Notes: generated from the sequence alone by a model not told the origin. A stretch of DNA of 64,000 bases from JAFAXD01 sp051985675 (GCA_051985675.1 JBPYFJ010000092.1:1-64000), one strand, 5' to 3'. Shown: positions 19,276-29,028, counted from the first letter of the stretch. Numbers and translations are program-made.

Positions 19276-20556
19276 TCAGGCCGCCGACACCAGCGGATGC
19301 GAGCGCTCGTACTCCTCCTGCCATTTCAATGCTTCCTGCCAAGGTTGATCAGCCGGCACATCGCAAGAGACGCCGCGCAGATTGAAATCCAGATTGTCGT
19401 CCTGCGCCGGCAGGGGCCGGCCTTCCTCGTTATCGCGGATCAGCCGCAGCATCAGCCGGCGATAGAAGATCACCGCCTTGTCGCTCACTCCCAGGTGTTC
19501 CTTGCTGCGATCGTAAATCGGACCCATGCTCTCCTGCATGGCGATATCCTGAATCGCCGCGCCCTCGATGCCGGAATTGTTGTGCATCATGGTCCGGCGC
19601 GACTGCTGGTGCATATTGGCGTTGTTGAACGGAGTCTTGTAGGAGGGCGGCGCCGTGCGATGCCCCCAATTGCGATAGGCCGCCTCGGCATCGATCGGAC
19701 GATTTGGGTCGAAGTGAATATAGAACGTGTAGCAGCGCTCGTCGTCGATCGGGTGCCAGGCTTTGAACAGCCGTGATTCGTGCGGGCCTGCCGCGATAAA
19801 GGAATAGAACGGCGCGCAGCTTTCAAAAATGCGAACGTATTTGAAGCTTGCGTCTGGCGTCTTGCGGACGGCCGCCACCCGCATTGAATAGGGGGTTTCC
19901 TCGCAGAAGATTTCAGGCACGCCGTCGTACATCAGGCTGTGGATCGAGTTCCACCCGGCGCCGCGCCAGCTGGCTTTGTCCTGGATGGTGAAATCCTTGT
20001 GCAGATAGTTGGGATGCGCCGGATCGATATCGCCTTCAAGCCCCTGCAGATAGTTGCAGTCCTGATAGATCTTCGCGATCAGCAGGTGAGGCGGCTTGAG
20101 GTTGAGCCACGGAAAGCGCGGGAACACCGGTTCCTTGTCGCGGGGCCCCATGTAGGCCCACACCATGCCGCCGGCCTCGCACATCTTGTAGGCGGTGTGG
20201 CAGATACGCTTCGCAAACGTGCTGTCGGGCGGCTCGGCCGGGGTCTCAACCACCGCCCCATCGGCGTTGATCTTCCAGCCGTGATAAAGACATCGCAGCC
20301 CGCCGGGCTCGTTGCGGCCATAGGCAAGTGACGCGCCGCGGTGCGGGCAGTTTTCCGCAACAAGGCCGATGCGCCCGTCGGGCGAACGAAAGGCCACGAG
20401 GTTCTCGCCGAGCAGTCGGACGCGCGTCGGCGCGCCGCCGGCTTCGGCGAGCTGTTCGCTCATCAGCGCCGGAATCCAATATCGTCGCAGCAGGTTGCCC
20501 ATCGGGGTGCCGGGACCGACCCGCGTGAGCGTCATGACGTCATGCGCTGCTGCCAT
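19276..20556 (-). CDS. Rieske-type aromatic-ring oxygenase, large subunit
   Basis: This 426-residue oxygenase resembles the phthalate 4,5-dioxygenase/vanillate demethylase group. Rieske ligands are C70-x-H72 and C89-xx-H92 (ENCPHRGAS...LRCLYHGWK). The mononuclear iron site is DIDPAHPNYLHKD at about 180. It needs a separate reductase, which is not encoded nearby. A GGGAGGA site precedes the ATG. It lies downstream of a MarR regulator on the same strand and near an aromatic-acid MFS carrier, so it probably hydroxylates or demethylates an imported aromatic acid. Confidence 0.88.
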   Translation of the reverse strand: MAAAHDVMTLTRVGPGTPMGNLLRRYWIPALMSEQLAEAGGAPTRVRLLGENLVAFRSPDGRIGLVAENCPHRGASLAYGRNEPGGLRCLYHGWKINADGAVVETPAEPPDSTFAKRICHTAYKMCEAGGMVWAYMGPRDKEPVFPRFPWLNLKPPHLLIAKIYQDCNYLQGLEGDIDPAHPNYLHKDFTIQDKASWRGAGWNSIHSLMYDGVPEIFCEETPYSMRVAAVRKTPDASFKYVRIFESCAPFYSFIAAGPHESRLFKAWHPIDDERCYTFYIHFDPNRPIDAEAAYRNWGHRTAPPSYKTPFNNANMHQQSRRTMMHNNSGIEGAAIQDIAMQESMGPIYDRSKEHLGVSDKAVIFYRRLMLRLIRDNEEGRPLPAQDDNLDFNLRGVSCDVPADQPWQEALKWQEEYERSHPLVSAA

Positions 20557-20688
20557 CGCATCCTCCCGTTGGGTTCATTGCCCGTGGAGCGGCAAGCCAA
20601 CGTGTCGCTCCGCGTCCTCATGCGTACCTGATCCGTGCCGGATTGCGCGGATCGTGGCGAGGGAGCCCTCCGATTCTGACGACGCGTG

Positions 20689-20703
20689 TTGCGAATTGCA
20701 ATT
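20689..20703. promoter_or_regulatory. candidate MarR operator upstream of the Rieske gene
   Basis: TTGCGAATTGCAATT carries the half-sites TTGC and GCAA around an A/T centre and stands out from GC-rich surroundings. It lies between the MarR stop and the Rieske start, 133 bp before the latter. Only one copy was seen, so the support is weak. Confidence 0.35.
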
Positions 20704-20741
20704 ATGGCGCGTGACCCGGGAGAATTCCCGCCTGGTCCCGA

Positions 20742-21326
20742 TTAGAACTCGCCAGAACCCGTGCGAGCATCGATGTCGCTGCCCGATGAATCGCGCAGCT
20801 CGGCTCTGCCCGGTTCCAACTGCGCTTTGATCTCATACTTGGCCCACGGCCGCTGGCCGGAAAACATCGCCGCCGCGCGGGCCTGCAGCTTGTCGAGCAG
20901 GCGATAGAGCGTCGCGCGTTCGCGAGGCGCCAAGGCGCCCAGGAAATCGATCTCGATCGCGCGACGAACATCGTCCAACTGGTGGTAGACGCGCCGACCG
21001 GCGGCAGTCAGGGACAACCGGACGCGCCGTCGGTCGGCGCTTTCCTGGGTGCGGATCATGAGGCCCTGTGCGACCAGCCGGTCGACGATCCGGGTGACCT
21101 TGTCGGGTTCGAGGTCGGTCAACTGACCTGCTTCCGCCGCCGAGACCCGGGCGCGCCGGCCGACCACCATCATGATCTTCCAGCCGTTCGCCGGACGTCC
21201 GATGCGGGCGACGTAGAATTGGGCGAGACATTTTTGCATCTGCGTGACCAGCAGCCAAAAGCGATACGTGCTGCGTTCCTGCAGGTCGAACCGGATGGCT
21301 CCGGAGTTTGGCTTGTCGTTCGACAT
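20742..21326 (-). CDS. MarR-family regulator
   Basis: This 194-residue winged-helix protein has its recognition helix and wing in AGQLTDLEPDKVTRIVDRLVAQGLMIRTQESADRRRVRLSLTAAG. The ATG at 21326 is preferred over a GTG at 21365. It has an unusually polar C-terminal tail after the dimerisation helices. It sits just upstream of the Rieske oxygenase on the same strand with 185 bp between, so it likely controls that gene; the effector is unknown. Confidence 0.8.
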   Translation of the reverse strand: MSNDKPNSGAIRFDLQERSTYRFWLLVTQMQKCLAQFYVARIGRPANGWKIMMVVGRRARVSAAEAGQLTDLEPDKVTRIVDRLVAQGLMIRTQESADRRRVRLSLTAAGRRVYHQLDDVRRAIEIDFLGALAPRERATLYRLLDKLQARAAAMFSGQRPWAKYEIKAQLEPGRAELRDSSGSDIDARTGSGEF

Positions 21327-21647
21327 CGAGTCTCGTCCATGTTGCCGGCGCGTGTCGGCACGCACGCAAGATCAACACCGGTCCGCCCGCAATCATGCGA
21401 GACGTGCAACATTTGGGTTATACAATTGACTCTACGAAAACCGGCAATGCGCGCTTCATCATCGATATATGGCCCAAAACTTGCGAGCCACTGCGCGCCG
21501 GAACGCAGGGGAGCTATGACGGGACGAATGTGCTTGCGTTGAAACGCAATCGGATTAGCCGGATAGCGACGCGCGCGTCACGGGTTTGGTCGAAATAGCT
21601 TTGGGCTATAGACGCATAAGGCGTGCGCCGGCGGGCACGCGGCCGGT
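21327..21647. other. 321-bp intergenic region
   Basis: This is a gap between the MarR gene start and the TPR gene stop, both on the minus strand. An A/T-rich patch at 21410-21432 (TATAAC on the minus strand) could be a MarR promoter. No gene, RNA or repeat was recognised. Confidence 0.4.
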
Positions 21648-22997
21648 TCATTTTGCGAGGCGCGCCACCTCGCCGCGCGCGGCCGCCCGCTCGGTCATGC
21701 CGGCCGGGCATTGATCGCCGGCCTGGCGCAGCAGCGCCGCGGCGTCGTCGCGGCGGCCCTCGAGCATCGCGTGCTCGCCGAGATAGAACGCCGCCTCGCA
21801 TTCTCGATCCGCGCGTCCTGCGGCGTCCCCTTCGGCCGCGGCGGCACGAACCGCTTCCGGTTTGTCGCGGCCGAGAAAGAGCCCCAGCACCGGCGCCGGC
21901 CACGCGCTCTGATCGACGGACTTGAGGCTGCGTTCGAGCTCGGCAGGATCCTTCTCGCCGAGACGGGCACGGGCGAGATAGCGCCAGAGCGGCACGTAGG
22001 GATTGGCCGGCATCCCCGGCGCGGCGTGTTCGAAATCCGCCGCGGCGCCGGCAAAGTCACCGGCGGCGAAGCGCGCAAAACCGCGGTTGGCATAGACTGG
22101 CACATCGTCGGGCCACAGGCGAACGATCGTGTCGTAAGTCGCAACCGCGCCGGCCAGGTCGCCCTTTTGCGCCTGCGCAGTACCCCGGTTGATGTGGGCC
22201 TCGATATCCTTGGGGTTGAGCTTGATCGCGGTGTCGAAATCCGCGACCGCCGCATCGTAGTTGCCTTGCATCCCGCGGATATTGCCGCGCCCGATATAGG
22301 GCGCGGGCGAGTTCGGCCTCAATTTCATCGCGGTCTCATAGTCGGCAAGCGCTTTATCGAGCGCATTGAGGCGCCGATAGGCGTTGCCGCGGTTCATGTA
22401 GACATCGGGATCGCTGTCGTTGATGCCAATCGCCGTACTCGCATCTGCGATCGCGCCTTCGATGTCGCCCTGGCGCTGCCGCAGAAGCCCACGGTTCTTG
22501 TAGAAGGCCGGATATTCGGGCTTGAGCCGGATGGCTTCGTCATAGTCCTGGCGCGCTTTGGCAAAATCGCCCTTTGAATCCTCGACAATTCCGCGGTTGA
22601 AATAGGCGAAGGCGAATTTTGGATTGATGGCTACCGCCCTGTCGTCATCGGCAAGGGCGCGCGTCGAATCGCCGCTCGCCTGGTAGGCGAGGCCACGATC
22701 GCTCAACGCCTCAAAGTCATTCGGGTCAATCGCCAGCACGGCGCTGAAATCCGCAATCGCCGCCTTGAAGTCGCCCTGGAGGTGATGGGCGGCACCGCGG
22801 AATTTCAGCGCCTTGACGCGCGCCTTGGGATGCTCGCGCGGATTGTCGATCACAATGCTGCAGGCGGCGATCCACTGCGCTCGATTGGGGCCGCCGCAAT
22901 CGTGCCGCGTCTGCGCCGGCGCACTCCCAGCTGCGGTCAGCAGAACAGTGATTGCGAGTCCAATCGCCCGCCCGTTTCGGTTGATCATTCCCGGCAT
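21648..22997 (-). CDS. exported tetratricopeptide-repeat protein
   Basis: This 449-residue protein has an N-terminal signal peptide (RAIGLAITVLLTAAGSAPAQ) and at least eight TPR units recognisable by the W/Y-A/G-A-P pattern (for example ALSDRGLAYQASGDSTRALAD, PAFYKNRGLLRQRQGDIEGA). TPR superhelices bind peptides or protein partners, here in the periplasm. The ATG at 22997 has a GAGGGG element 10 bases upstream; an in-frame frame extends further upstream but reads into unrelated sequence from the neighbouring gene. Two cysteines near the mature N-terminus may form a disulfide. The partner is unknown. Confidence 0.8.
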   Translation of the reverse strand: MPGMINRNGRAIGLAITVLLTAAGSAPAQTRHDCGGPNRAQWIAACSIVIDNPREHPKARVKALKFRGAAHHLQGDFKAAIADFSAVLAIDPNDFEALSDRGLAYQASGDSTRALADDDRAVAINPKFAFAYFNRGIVEDSKGDFAKARQDYDEAIRLKPEYPAFYKNRGLLRQRQGDIEGAIADASTAIGINDSDPDVYMNRGNAYRRLNALDKALADYETAMKLRPNSPAPYIGRGNIRGMQGNYDAAVADFDTAIKLNPKDIEAHINRGTAQAQKGDLAGAVATYDTIVRLWPDDVPVYANRGFARFAAGDFAGAAADFEHAAPGMPANPYVPLWRYLARARLGEKDPAELERSLKSVDQSAWPAPVLGLFLGRDKPEAVRAAAAEGDAAGRADRECEAAFYLGEHAMLEGRRDDAAALLRQAGDQCPAGMTERAAARGEVARLAK

Positions 22998-23122
22998 GCG
23001 GCCACATCCCCTCGGCAAACCCTGCTGGACCACCGCCCAAACAGCCGGTGGGGTGTTCCGCACAAATACGACAAAAACGAGAACGCTGTCCGGCCGGCTA
23101 AGCAGGTCGAGATGCCGGCGGT

Positions 23123-24490
23123 TTACGCCGCCGCGGCCGGTTCGCCTTCGCGCAACCACGGGCGCTCCGCAAGCCGCGCCGTGTTGAGCCGATGGATCGC
23201 AAAGCAAACCACCGCGCCCAGTGCGAACGGCAGCGCCGCCCACATGTAGAGCTGCTGCACCGGCATGGCGACAAACAACGCGCCCACGAGCGGGCCCACG
23301 ATCGAGCCGAGCCGGCCGATACCAAGCTGCCAGCCGGAGCCGTTGGCACGCAGCGAGGTCGGATAGATCATGGCGCCCGCGACGTTGATTCCGGACTGAA
23401 TACCAAGCACGCAGAAGCCCGCGAAGAAGGTCGCAATCAGCAGGGCAGTCTCCGAGGTAACGCCGGTGTAGCCGATCGACCCGACGATCGGAACCGCGAT
23501 GACGAAGAGCAACGAAATCGCGAGAAAGCGGTGCTTGGCAAGCCAGCCGCACATGGACAAGGTGCCGACGGTGCCGCCGATTTGCAGGGACGCGCCGGCC
23601 AGGGCCGCTGTCGCCGGCGGCAGATGGGCGGCGGTGAGCAATGTCGGCGTCCAGCTCAGCAGGAAGAAAAAGCCCATCAGGTTGAGCGCAAACAAGAGCC
23701 ACGTCAGTGGAGTAATGATCTGGAGTCCGTCCTGAAACAGATAGGCCGGGTTGAACCCTGGAAATTGCTTTTCATCCTCGATCACGAACTTTGCATTCGC
23801 CGGCACCTTGAACTCGGGCCGGATCTCGGCGATCAGCTGCTCCATCTTGCCGCGCTGACTTTCATGAATCGTCATGTACTTGATCGATTCCGGGAGTCCG
23901 ATGATCGCCGCCACCGCGATGACGATCGGCACGATCCCGCCGATCACGAACAACAGCTGCCAGCCGTATTGTGGAACCAGTGCCGCGCTCACAAACCCCG
24001 GGATGGCACCACCGATCGGCACAAAGCCAACGGCGATAAGACCGAGCAGTGCGCGTAGCCGTCGCGGCGCCGACTCGACGTTAATGGCGATGACGTTGGG
24101 AATGACGCCGCCGATTCCAACTCCGGCGATCAGACGGAGCCAGAACATCTGAGTGATCGAGGAGCTGTAGGCCGCGATCCAGGTGAAGATGCCGAACAAC
24201 AGCAGCGAGCCGATCAACGCCGCCTTGCGCCCATAACGGTCGCCCACCCAGCCGAAAATGCCCGAGCCGATAAGGATGCCGACGAGGCTGGCGCTGAACA
24301 CAGGGCCCAGCGATTCGCGATCAATGCCCCAGGCTCGGACCAGCGATGGCGCCGCGAATGCAATGGCGCCGATGTCGTAGCCATCGATGAGGACGATAAA
24401 GAATGACCAGACCAGGAGCCTGATGTGGAATGAGCTCAGCCCGCGTTCATCGAGCAGGCGCGAAACTAGGACGACCGGTGCGTCGGCCAT
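23123..24490 (-). CDS. MFS aromatic-acid:H+ symporter (AAHS family)
   Basis: This 455-residue, 12-helix major facilitator resembles PcaK/BenK. The AAHS signature is in helix 1 (LIDGYDIGAIAFAAPSL, about 34-50), and the conserved GWVGDRYGRK loop between helices 2 and 3 is present. A long cytoplasmic loop separates the two halves. A GGGAGGA site precedes the ATG. Its neighbourhood suggests import of an aromatic acid, but none of the nearby enzymes is coupled to it directly. Confidence 0.88.
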   Translation of the reverse strand: MADAPVVLVSRLLDERGLSSFHIRLLVWSFFIVLIDGYDIGAIAFAAPSLVRAWGIDRESLGPVFSASLVGILIGSGIFGWVGDRYGRKAALIGSLLLFGIFTWIAAYSSSITQMFWLRLIAGVGIGGVIPNVIAINVESAPRRLRALLGLIAVGFVPIGGAIPGFVSAALVPQYGWQLLFVIGGIVPIVIAVAAIIGLPESIKYMTIHESQRGKMEQLIAEIRPEFKVPANAKFVIEDEKQFPGFNPAYLFQDGLQIITPLTWLLFALNLMGFFFLLSWTPTLLTAAHLPPATAALAGASLQIGGTVGTLSMCGWLAKHRFLAISLLFVIAVPIVGSIGYTGVTSETALLIATFFAGFCVLGIQSGINVAGAMIYPTSLRANGSGWQLGIGRLGSIVGPLVGALFVAMPVQQLYMWAALPFALGAVVCFAIHRLNTARLAERPWLREGEPAAAA

Positions 24491-24594
24491 GGCTGTCCTC
24501 CCAGCGGTTTTATTCTTGCGGTCAGCATGCGCCCGCGGTGGCGGTTAGGCAACGGCCCATCGGGCGGGTGGGGGAAAACCGGCGCAATTTCGGA

Positions 24595-25011
24595 TCAGAA
24601 ATCGGCGCCGCCGAAGATGTAGTCGAGGCCATTCGGCGACCCGGGCTGTTCCGGGGCGTCGTCCTGGTCCATGTCGCGCATCATCTCGGAGACGACGCGG
24701 TCGTTGTTGTCGCGATCGCGGAAACCGCCGTTTCGGTAATTCGCATAGGCGTTGGGCGAGCCGACGTAGGCGCAGCCGCATCCGCCAGGATCCGCATAGA
24801 CATAGTAGACTTTGCCGTTCCTCCTGCGTTTGACCAGCCGGTTCGGCGGCAGCGAACTGAAGATCTCCTGCTTCTCCGGCGTGTCCGGATATTTGACCAC
24901 AAAGCCAGCCGCCGTCAGCATGTTGTTGGGGGCATCGGTTTGAGCCAGCGCGGGCGTGAGCCACAGTCCGAGGAGCGCGGCCAAAACGTATGGCGAAGCT
25001 GACAGGTTCAT
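24595..25011 (-). CDS. small exported hypothetical protein
   Basis: This 138-residue protein starts with a clear signal peptide (MNLSASPYVLAALLGLWLTPALAQ, about 1-24). The mature part has a YYVYADPGGCGCAYVGS stretch with two close cysteines and an acidic tail rich in D and E. The ATG at 25011 is chosen because it opens the signal peptide; the earlier in-frame start gives a polar leader. Function is unknown; proteins of this style occur in Bradyrhizobium relatives. It is on the same strand as the upstream kynureninase gene with a 41-bp gap. Confidence 0.65.
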   Translation of the reverse strand: MNLSASPYVLAALLGLWLTPALAQTDAPNNMLTAAGFVVKYPDTPEKQEIFSSLPPNRLVKRRRNGKVYYVYADPGGCGCAYVGSPNAYANYRNGGFRDRDNNDRVVSEMMRDMDQDDAPEQPGSPNGLDYIFGGADF

Positions 25012-25052
25012 GACGGTCTCGTTATTGGGTGGGGGACGCGCGAGTATTGTTG

Positions 25053-26291
25053 TCAGGTCACCGCGGCCCGCACGCGAAAGCGTTCCTGGTCCCATTCACG
25101 CGCATCCATGACCTGCTTGAGGCGCCCCACCGCGTCCCACAGCTCGACGTAGGACAAATAAAGCGGCGCAATGCCGAGACGCACGAAGTGCGGCGCGCGG
25201 AAGTCGCCGATCACGCCGCGGGCCTTGAGCGCCTGCACAATGGCGTATCCTTCCGGGTGCGCAAAAATCACGTGACTGCCGCGCCGGTTCGCATCGCTCG
25301 GCGAGGCGAGCTCCAGGCCGGGGCACTCGCGCGCAACCAACTCGATCAGGAGGGTCGTCATCTCCTTTGATTTGGCGCGCAGCCGTTCAATCCCGGCTTC
25401 GGCCACAATGCCGACCGCGCTCTCGAGCAACGCCATCGAAACGACGGGCGGCGTGCCGGTGATCATGCGGGCGATCCCGGTTGCCGGCGCATAGCGTCTT
25501 CCAAACGCGAAGGGCGCCGCATGCCCGAGCCAGCCTGACAGCGGTTGCCGCATATCGGCGTGGTGCCGGCGCGCCGCAAACAGAAATGCGGGCGCACCCG
25601 GGCCGCCGTTGAGATATTTGTACCCGCAGCCGACCGCCAAATCGGCGCGTGCGGCATTTAGGTCGACGGGCAGCGCACCAACGCTGTGGCTCAGATCCCA
25701 GATTGCAAGCGCGCCGGCAGCCTGCGCCTTCGCGGTGATGGCGGCCATGTCCTCGATGCGGGCCGTCTTGTAGTCGACATGGCTGAAACTGACCGCGACG
25801 ACATCGCGTTCGAGCGCACGCTCGACGTTCGCAGGCGAAGCAAAGCGCAGTTCGTAATCGGGACCGAGGAGCCCGCACAAGCCCTCCGCAATGTAGACAT
25901 CGGTCGGAAAATTGTCGTCGTTGGTAACTATCACGCGCCGGCCGGGTCGCAAGGCAACCGCGCTGGCCAAAACCTTGAACAGGTTCACGGAGACCGAATC
26001 GCACACCACGACTTCGTCGGCATCGGCGCCAATCAGCGGGGCGATCTTGCCGCCGATCCGCAGCGGCAGATCGATCCAGCCGTGTTCGTTCCAACTCGAA
26101 ATCAGCGTGCGGCCCCACTCCTCCTCGACGACTTGGCGGGCGCGCGCTGCACAGGCATGCGGCAGCATGCCCAGAGAATTGCCGTCGAGATAGATCGTCC
26201 CCTCCGGAATCACGAACGCATCGCGATATCCGCGCAGCGGGTCGGACGCGTCCTTCGCCGCGAACGCCTCGCGCGCGAGTTGCTGTTTCAT
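25053..26291 (-). CDS. kynU: kynureninase
   Basis: This 412-residue PLP enzyme cleaves kynurenine to anthranilate and alanine. The PLP lysine is K225 in GCGYKYLNGGPG, with D199 and H202 in WDLSHSVGALPVDL, as in the Pseudomonas enzyme. The start YLDGNSLGMLP is typical. It has no adjoining tryptophan dioxygenase or formamidase gene, so kynurenine may be imported or made elsewhere. A TrpXYZ-like importer lies divergently next door, and the anthranilate catabolic locus is 11 kb away, suggesting a split tryptophan/kynurenine to anthranilate-CoA route. Confidence 0.9.
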   Translation of the reverse strand: MKQQLAREAFAAKDASDPLRGYRDAFVIPEGTIYLDGNSLGMLPHACAARARQVVEEEWGRTLISSWNEHGWIDLPLRIGGKIAPLIGADADEVVVCDSVSVNLFKVLASAVALRPGRRVIVTNDDNFPTDVYIAEGLCGLLGPDYELRFASPANVERALERDVVAVSFSHVDYKTARIEDMAAITAKAQAAGALAIWDLSHSVGALPVDLNAARADLAVGCGYKYLNGGPGAPAFLFAARRHHADMRQPLSGWLGHAAPFAFGRRYAPATGIARMITGTPPVVSMALLESAVGIVAEAGIERLRAKSKEMTTLLIELVARECPGLELASPSDANRRGSHVIFAHPEGYAIVQALKARGVIGDFRAPHFVRLGIAPLYLSYVELWDAVGRLKQVMDAREWDQERFRVRAAVT

Positions 26292-26389
26292 CGTTCGTGT
26301 TCCGGTGCCGAAGTTCGCATGACCTTGTGGCCCGTGATATAGAAAAAAACGGTCGCCTCCGATAGCGTGGTGCGGCTACGGAGGCAGAT

Positions 26390-27178
26390 ATGGTGCGGGT
26401 TGGGCTCGTTGGCTTCGGCTTCATCGGGGCCGGGCTCTATCGGACGATCGCCGGTCGGGACTACGAGGGGCTCGAGATTGCCTTCGTCTGGAATCGATCC
26501 ACCGATAAGCTGGCGAACGTGCCGAACACCCTTGTACTTGACGACCTCGCCGATTTTGCGCGGCATGCGCCGGACCTGATCGTCGAGGCTGCGCACCCCG
26601 ACGTCAGCCGGTCGCACGCGGCGGCATTCCTGCGATCCTGCGATTACATGCCGGCATCGGTCACCGCGCTCGCCGATGACGCGCTGCGCGAGCAACTGGT
26701 TGCGACCGCCGAACGCAGCGGCCACCGGTTGATCGTTCCGCGGGGCGCGCTGGTGGGTACCGATGCGCTCATAGCGTGGCGCCACATGTGGCGCGACGTG
26801 ACCATCACGTTTCGCAAACACCCGGACAACATCGACCTGTCCGCGGTGAAATGGCGTGCCGAGGACATTACGCGTGAAACCGTCATTTTCGACGGTCCGG
26901 TACGCCGGATCGCCCCGCTGTTTCCACGCAACGTCAACACCATGGTGACCTGTGCGCTCGCAACCGTCGGGCTCGATCGCTGCCGCGGCCGCATGATCGC
27001 GGATCCGGCGCTCGACCACGCCGTATCCGAAGTCGAGGCCACGGGGTCGGACGGCTCTTTTCTTGCAACGACCAAGCGGCAGCCGATGGTCGGCGTGTCC
27101 GGCACGGAGATGTTTGCATCCACGCTACGCTCCGTGCTCAAAGCCACGGGTGGCGGGCCAACATTGGACTTTCTGTAG
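26390..27178 (+). CDS. aspartate-dehydrogenase-like NAD(P) oxidoreductase
   Basis: This 262-residue protein has the two-domain fold of L-aspartate dehydrogenase (NadX/DUF108): a Rossmann start VGLVGFGFIGAGL at 3-15, and the second-domain motif RLIVPRGALVGTDALIAWRH, which parallels the PAGAIGGLDAL-type sequence of NadX. NadX oxidises aspartate to iminoaspartate for NAD synthesis, but related proteins in catabolic operons may act on other amino acids. A GGAGG site precedes the ATG. It is divergent from kynU (98 bp) and 69 bp before the ABC importer genes. Confidence 0.7.
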   Translation: MVRVGLVGFGFIGAGLYRTIAGRDYEGLEIAFVWNRSTDKLANVPNTLVLDDLADFARHAPDLIVEAAHPDVSRSHAAAFLRSCDYMPASVTALADDALREQLVATAERSGHRLIVPRGALVGTDALIAWRHMWRDVTITFRKHPDNIDLSAVKWRAEDITRETVIFDGPVRRIAPLFPRNVNTMVTCALATVGLDRCRGRMIADPALDHAVSEVEATGSDGSFLATTKRQPMVGVSGTEMFASTLRSVLKATGGGPTLDFL

Positions 27179-27247
27179 GCATGATCGCGGGACGTCATTA
27201 GCGGCTTGCAAACGATCATGCATCAACAAGACGCGAAGGAGTTGCTG

Positions 27248-28219
27248 ATGAAACGGATGGTGTTGGCCGCGGCCGTTGTGGTCCTGGCGCTCGGCGCGAC
27301 GCGCAGCCCGGCGGCCGAGATGAAGAAGGTTGCAATCGCCAGTTTCGGCCCGCACGGGTCGCTGTCGCAGGTGATCGACGGGTTCAAGCAGGCGCTGGCC
27401 GCCAAAGGCTTCGTCGACGGCAAGACCATCAGCTACGAGTACAGCGACTGCAACTTCGACCCCTCGCTGATCCCGCAGGTCCTCTCCAAGCTCGAAGCCA
27501 CCAAGCCGGATCTCATGCTCACCGTGACGACGCCGATGACGCAGGCGGCGGTGAAGCTCGTCCGCGATCAGTCGTTGCCGATCGTGTTTGCGCCGGTGAC
27601 CGATCCGGTTGCGGCCGGACTTGTTCCGGACTGGCAGCATGGCTCGGCGCGCTTCGTCGGCGCGTCCAACATGCAGTCGACCGAGACGGTGATCGATTTT
27701 GCGCGCAAGCTGCTCGGCGACGTCAAATCATTCGGCATGCTCTACAACCCCGGCGACGCCAACGACGTGACCGGCAAAAACCTGGCCGAGGCGGCCGCGA
27801 AGGCCAAGAACGTAGAGTTTCGCGCGGTCAGCGTCGATTCGGTAAACGACATCGCCGCGCGGGCCAATGCGCTGCAGGGCGTCGATTTCATCTACGCGAT
27901 TCCCTCGAGCCTGCTGATGCCGGCGCTCCCTGCGATCGCGTCGACCGCGGAGCGCATGGGCGTTCCGGTGATCAGCTCGTCGCCGCAAGGCGTGCAGGAA
28001 GGCGTGGTGCTCGCGGCCATGTCAGTCTCGTGGTCAAAGGTCGGATACAATGCCGGGCTGCTCGCAGCGCAAATTCTCAACGGCGCCAAGCCGACGGAGC
28101 TCGCCAACTACAAGCCGACGCCGGCGGATCACACGCCCGTCATCAGTGCGAAGCGCCTGAAGGCCGCCGGCAAGACGTTGCCGGCCGCGCTCGCCGACTG
28201 CAACTGCGTGATCGACTAA
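27248..28219 (+). CDS. ABC transporter substrate-binding protein (TrpX-like)
   Basis: This 323-residue periplasmic protein of the pfam04392 type has a signal peptide (MKRMVLAAAVVVLALGATRSPAAE). It shows ASFGPHGSLSQVIDGFKQAL and LMLTVTTPMTQAAVKLV, typical of the group that includes streptococcal TrpX. The ATG at 27248 follows AAGGAG. It is followed by the ATPase and permease genes. By homology and by its kynureninase neighbour the cargo may be tryptophan, kynurenine or another aromatic amino acid; this is inference. Confidence 0.8.
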   Translation: MKRMVLAAAVVVLALGATRSPAAEMKKVAIASFGPHGSLSQVIDGFKQALAAKGFVDGKTISYEYSDCNFDPSLIPQVLSKLEATKPDLMLTVTTPMTQAAVKLVRDQSLPIVFAPVTDPVAAGLVPDWQHGSARFVGASNMQSTETVIDFARKLLGDVKSFGMLYNPGDANDVTGKNLAEAAAKAKNVEFRAVSVDSVNDIAARANALQGVDFIYAIPSSLLMPALPAIASTAERMGVPVISSSPQGVQEGVVLAAMSVSWSKVGYNAGLLAAQILNGAKPTELANYKPTPADHTPVISAKRLKAAGKTLPAALADCNCVID

Positions 28220-28238
28220 AGCCTTCGGACCGGCGGAC

Positions 28239-29015
28239 ATGCTTGATGCGCGCGCGCTGCGCAAGGCGTTCCACCCGGGAACGCCAAACCAGCGGGTCGC
28301 CCTCGTCGATGTGACCCTCAGCCTCATGGCCGGCGATTTCGCGGTTGTGATCGGCAGCAACGGGGCAGGCAAGAGCACGTTGCTCAACGCGATCGCAGGC
28401 GAAGTGCGAATCGACGCGGGGCGCATTGAGGTTGACGGCCGCGACGTCACCGCCGAGCCGACCCATCGGCGCGCTGCGGCGATCGCGCGGGTCTTCCAGG
28501 ACCCTTCGGTCGGTACCGCGGGAGCGATGACGGTCGAGGAAAACATGGCGCTTGCCGAGCGCCGGGCGTCCCGCAACGGTCTTCGGCTTGCCCTTTCGTC
28601 ATCGGCGCGGCGGCGCTATCGCGAACGGCTCGCCGCGATCGGGCTTGGCCTCGAGAACCGGTTGGGTCAGAAGGTCGATCTGCTGTCAGGCGGCCAGCGC
28701 CAGTCGCTCGCGCTGCTTATGGCGGTCCTGACGACCCCAAAGCTATTGCTGCTCGACGAGCACACGGCGGCCCTCGATCCCAAGACCGCCGACGTCGTGA
28801 TGCAGGCGACGACCCAGGCCGTCGCACGCGATCGTCTCACCACCCTGATGGTGACGCACAACATGCAGCACGCGCTGGACTACGGGAACCGCCTGATCAT
28901 GATGAATGAGGGTCGCATCGTGTTTGAGGCGCGCGACGGCGAAAAGGCGGCGCTGACGGTCGATCGCCTCGTCCATCGCTTCCATCTCGCCAGCGACCGG
29001 ATGCTGCTCGGATAG
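28239..29015 (+). CDS. ABC transporter ATP-binding protein (TrpZ-like)
   Basis: This 258-residue ATPase has Walker A GSNGAGKST (about 37-45), signature LSGGQRQ, Walker B LLLLDEHTAAL and the H-loop MVTHN. It belongs with the ATPases that pair with pfam04392 binding proteins and single-permease importers. It follows the binding-protein gene by 19 bp and is 13 bp ahead of the permease, forming one operon on the cytoplasmic face of the inner membrane. Confidence 0.88.
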   Translation: MLDARALRKAFHPGTPNQRVALVDVTLSLMAGDFAVVIGSNGAGKSTLLNAIAGEVRIDAGRIEVDGRDVTAEPTHRRAAAIARVFQDPSVGTAGAMTVEENMALAERRASRNGLRLALSSSARRRYRERLAAIGLGLENRLGQKVDLLSGGQRQSLALLMAVLTTPKLLLLDEHTAALDPKTADVVMQATTQAVARDRLTTLMVTHNMQHALDYGNRLIMMNEGRIVFEARDGEKAALTVDRLVHRFHLASDRMLLG

Positions 29016-29028
29016 GGTGGAGCGGGCG

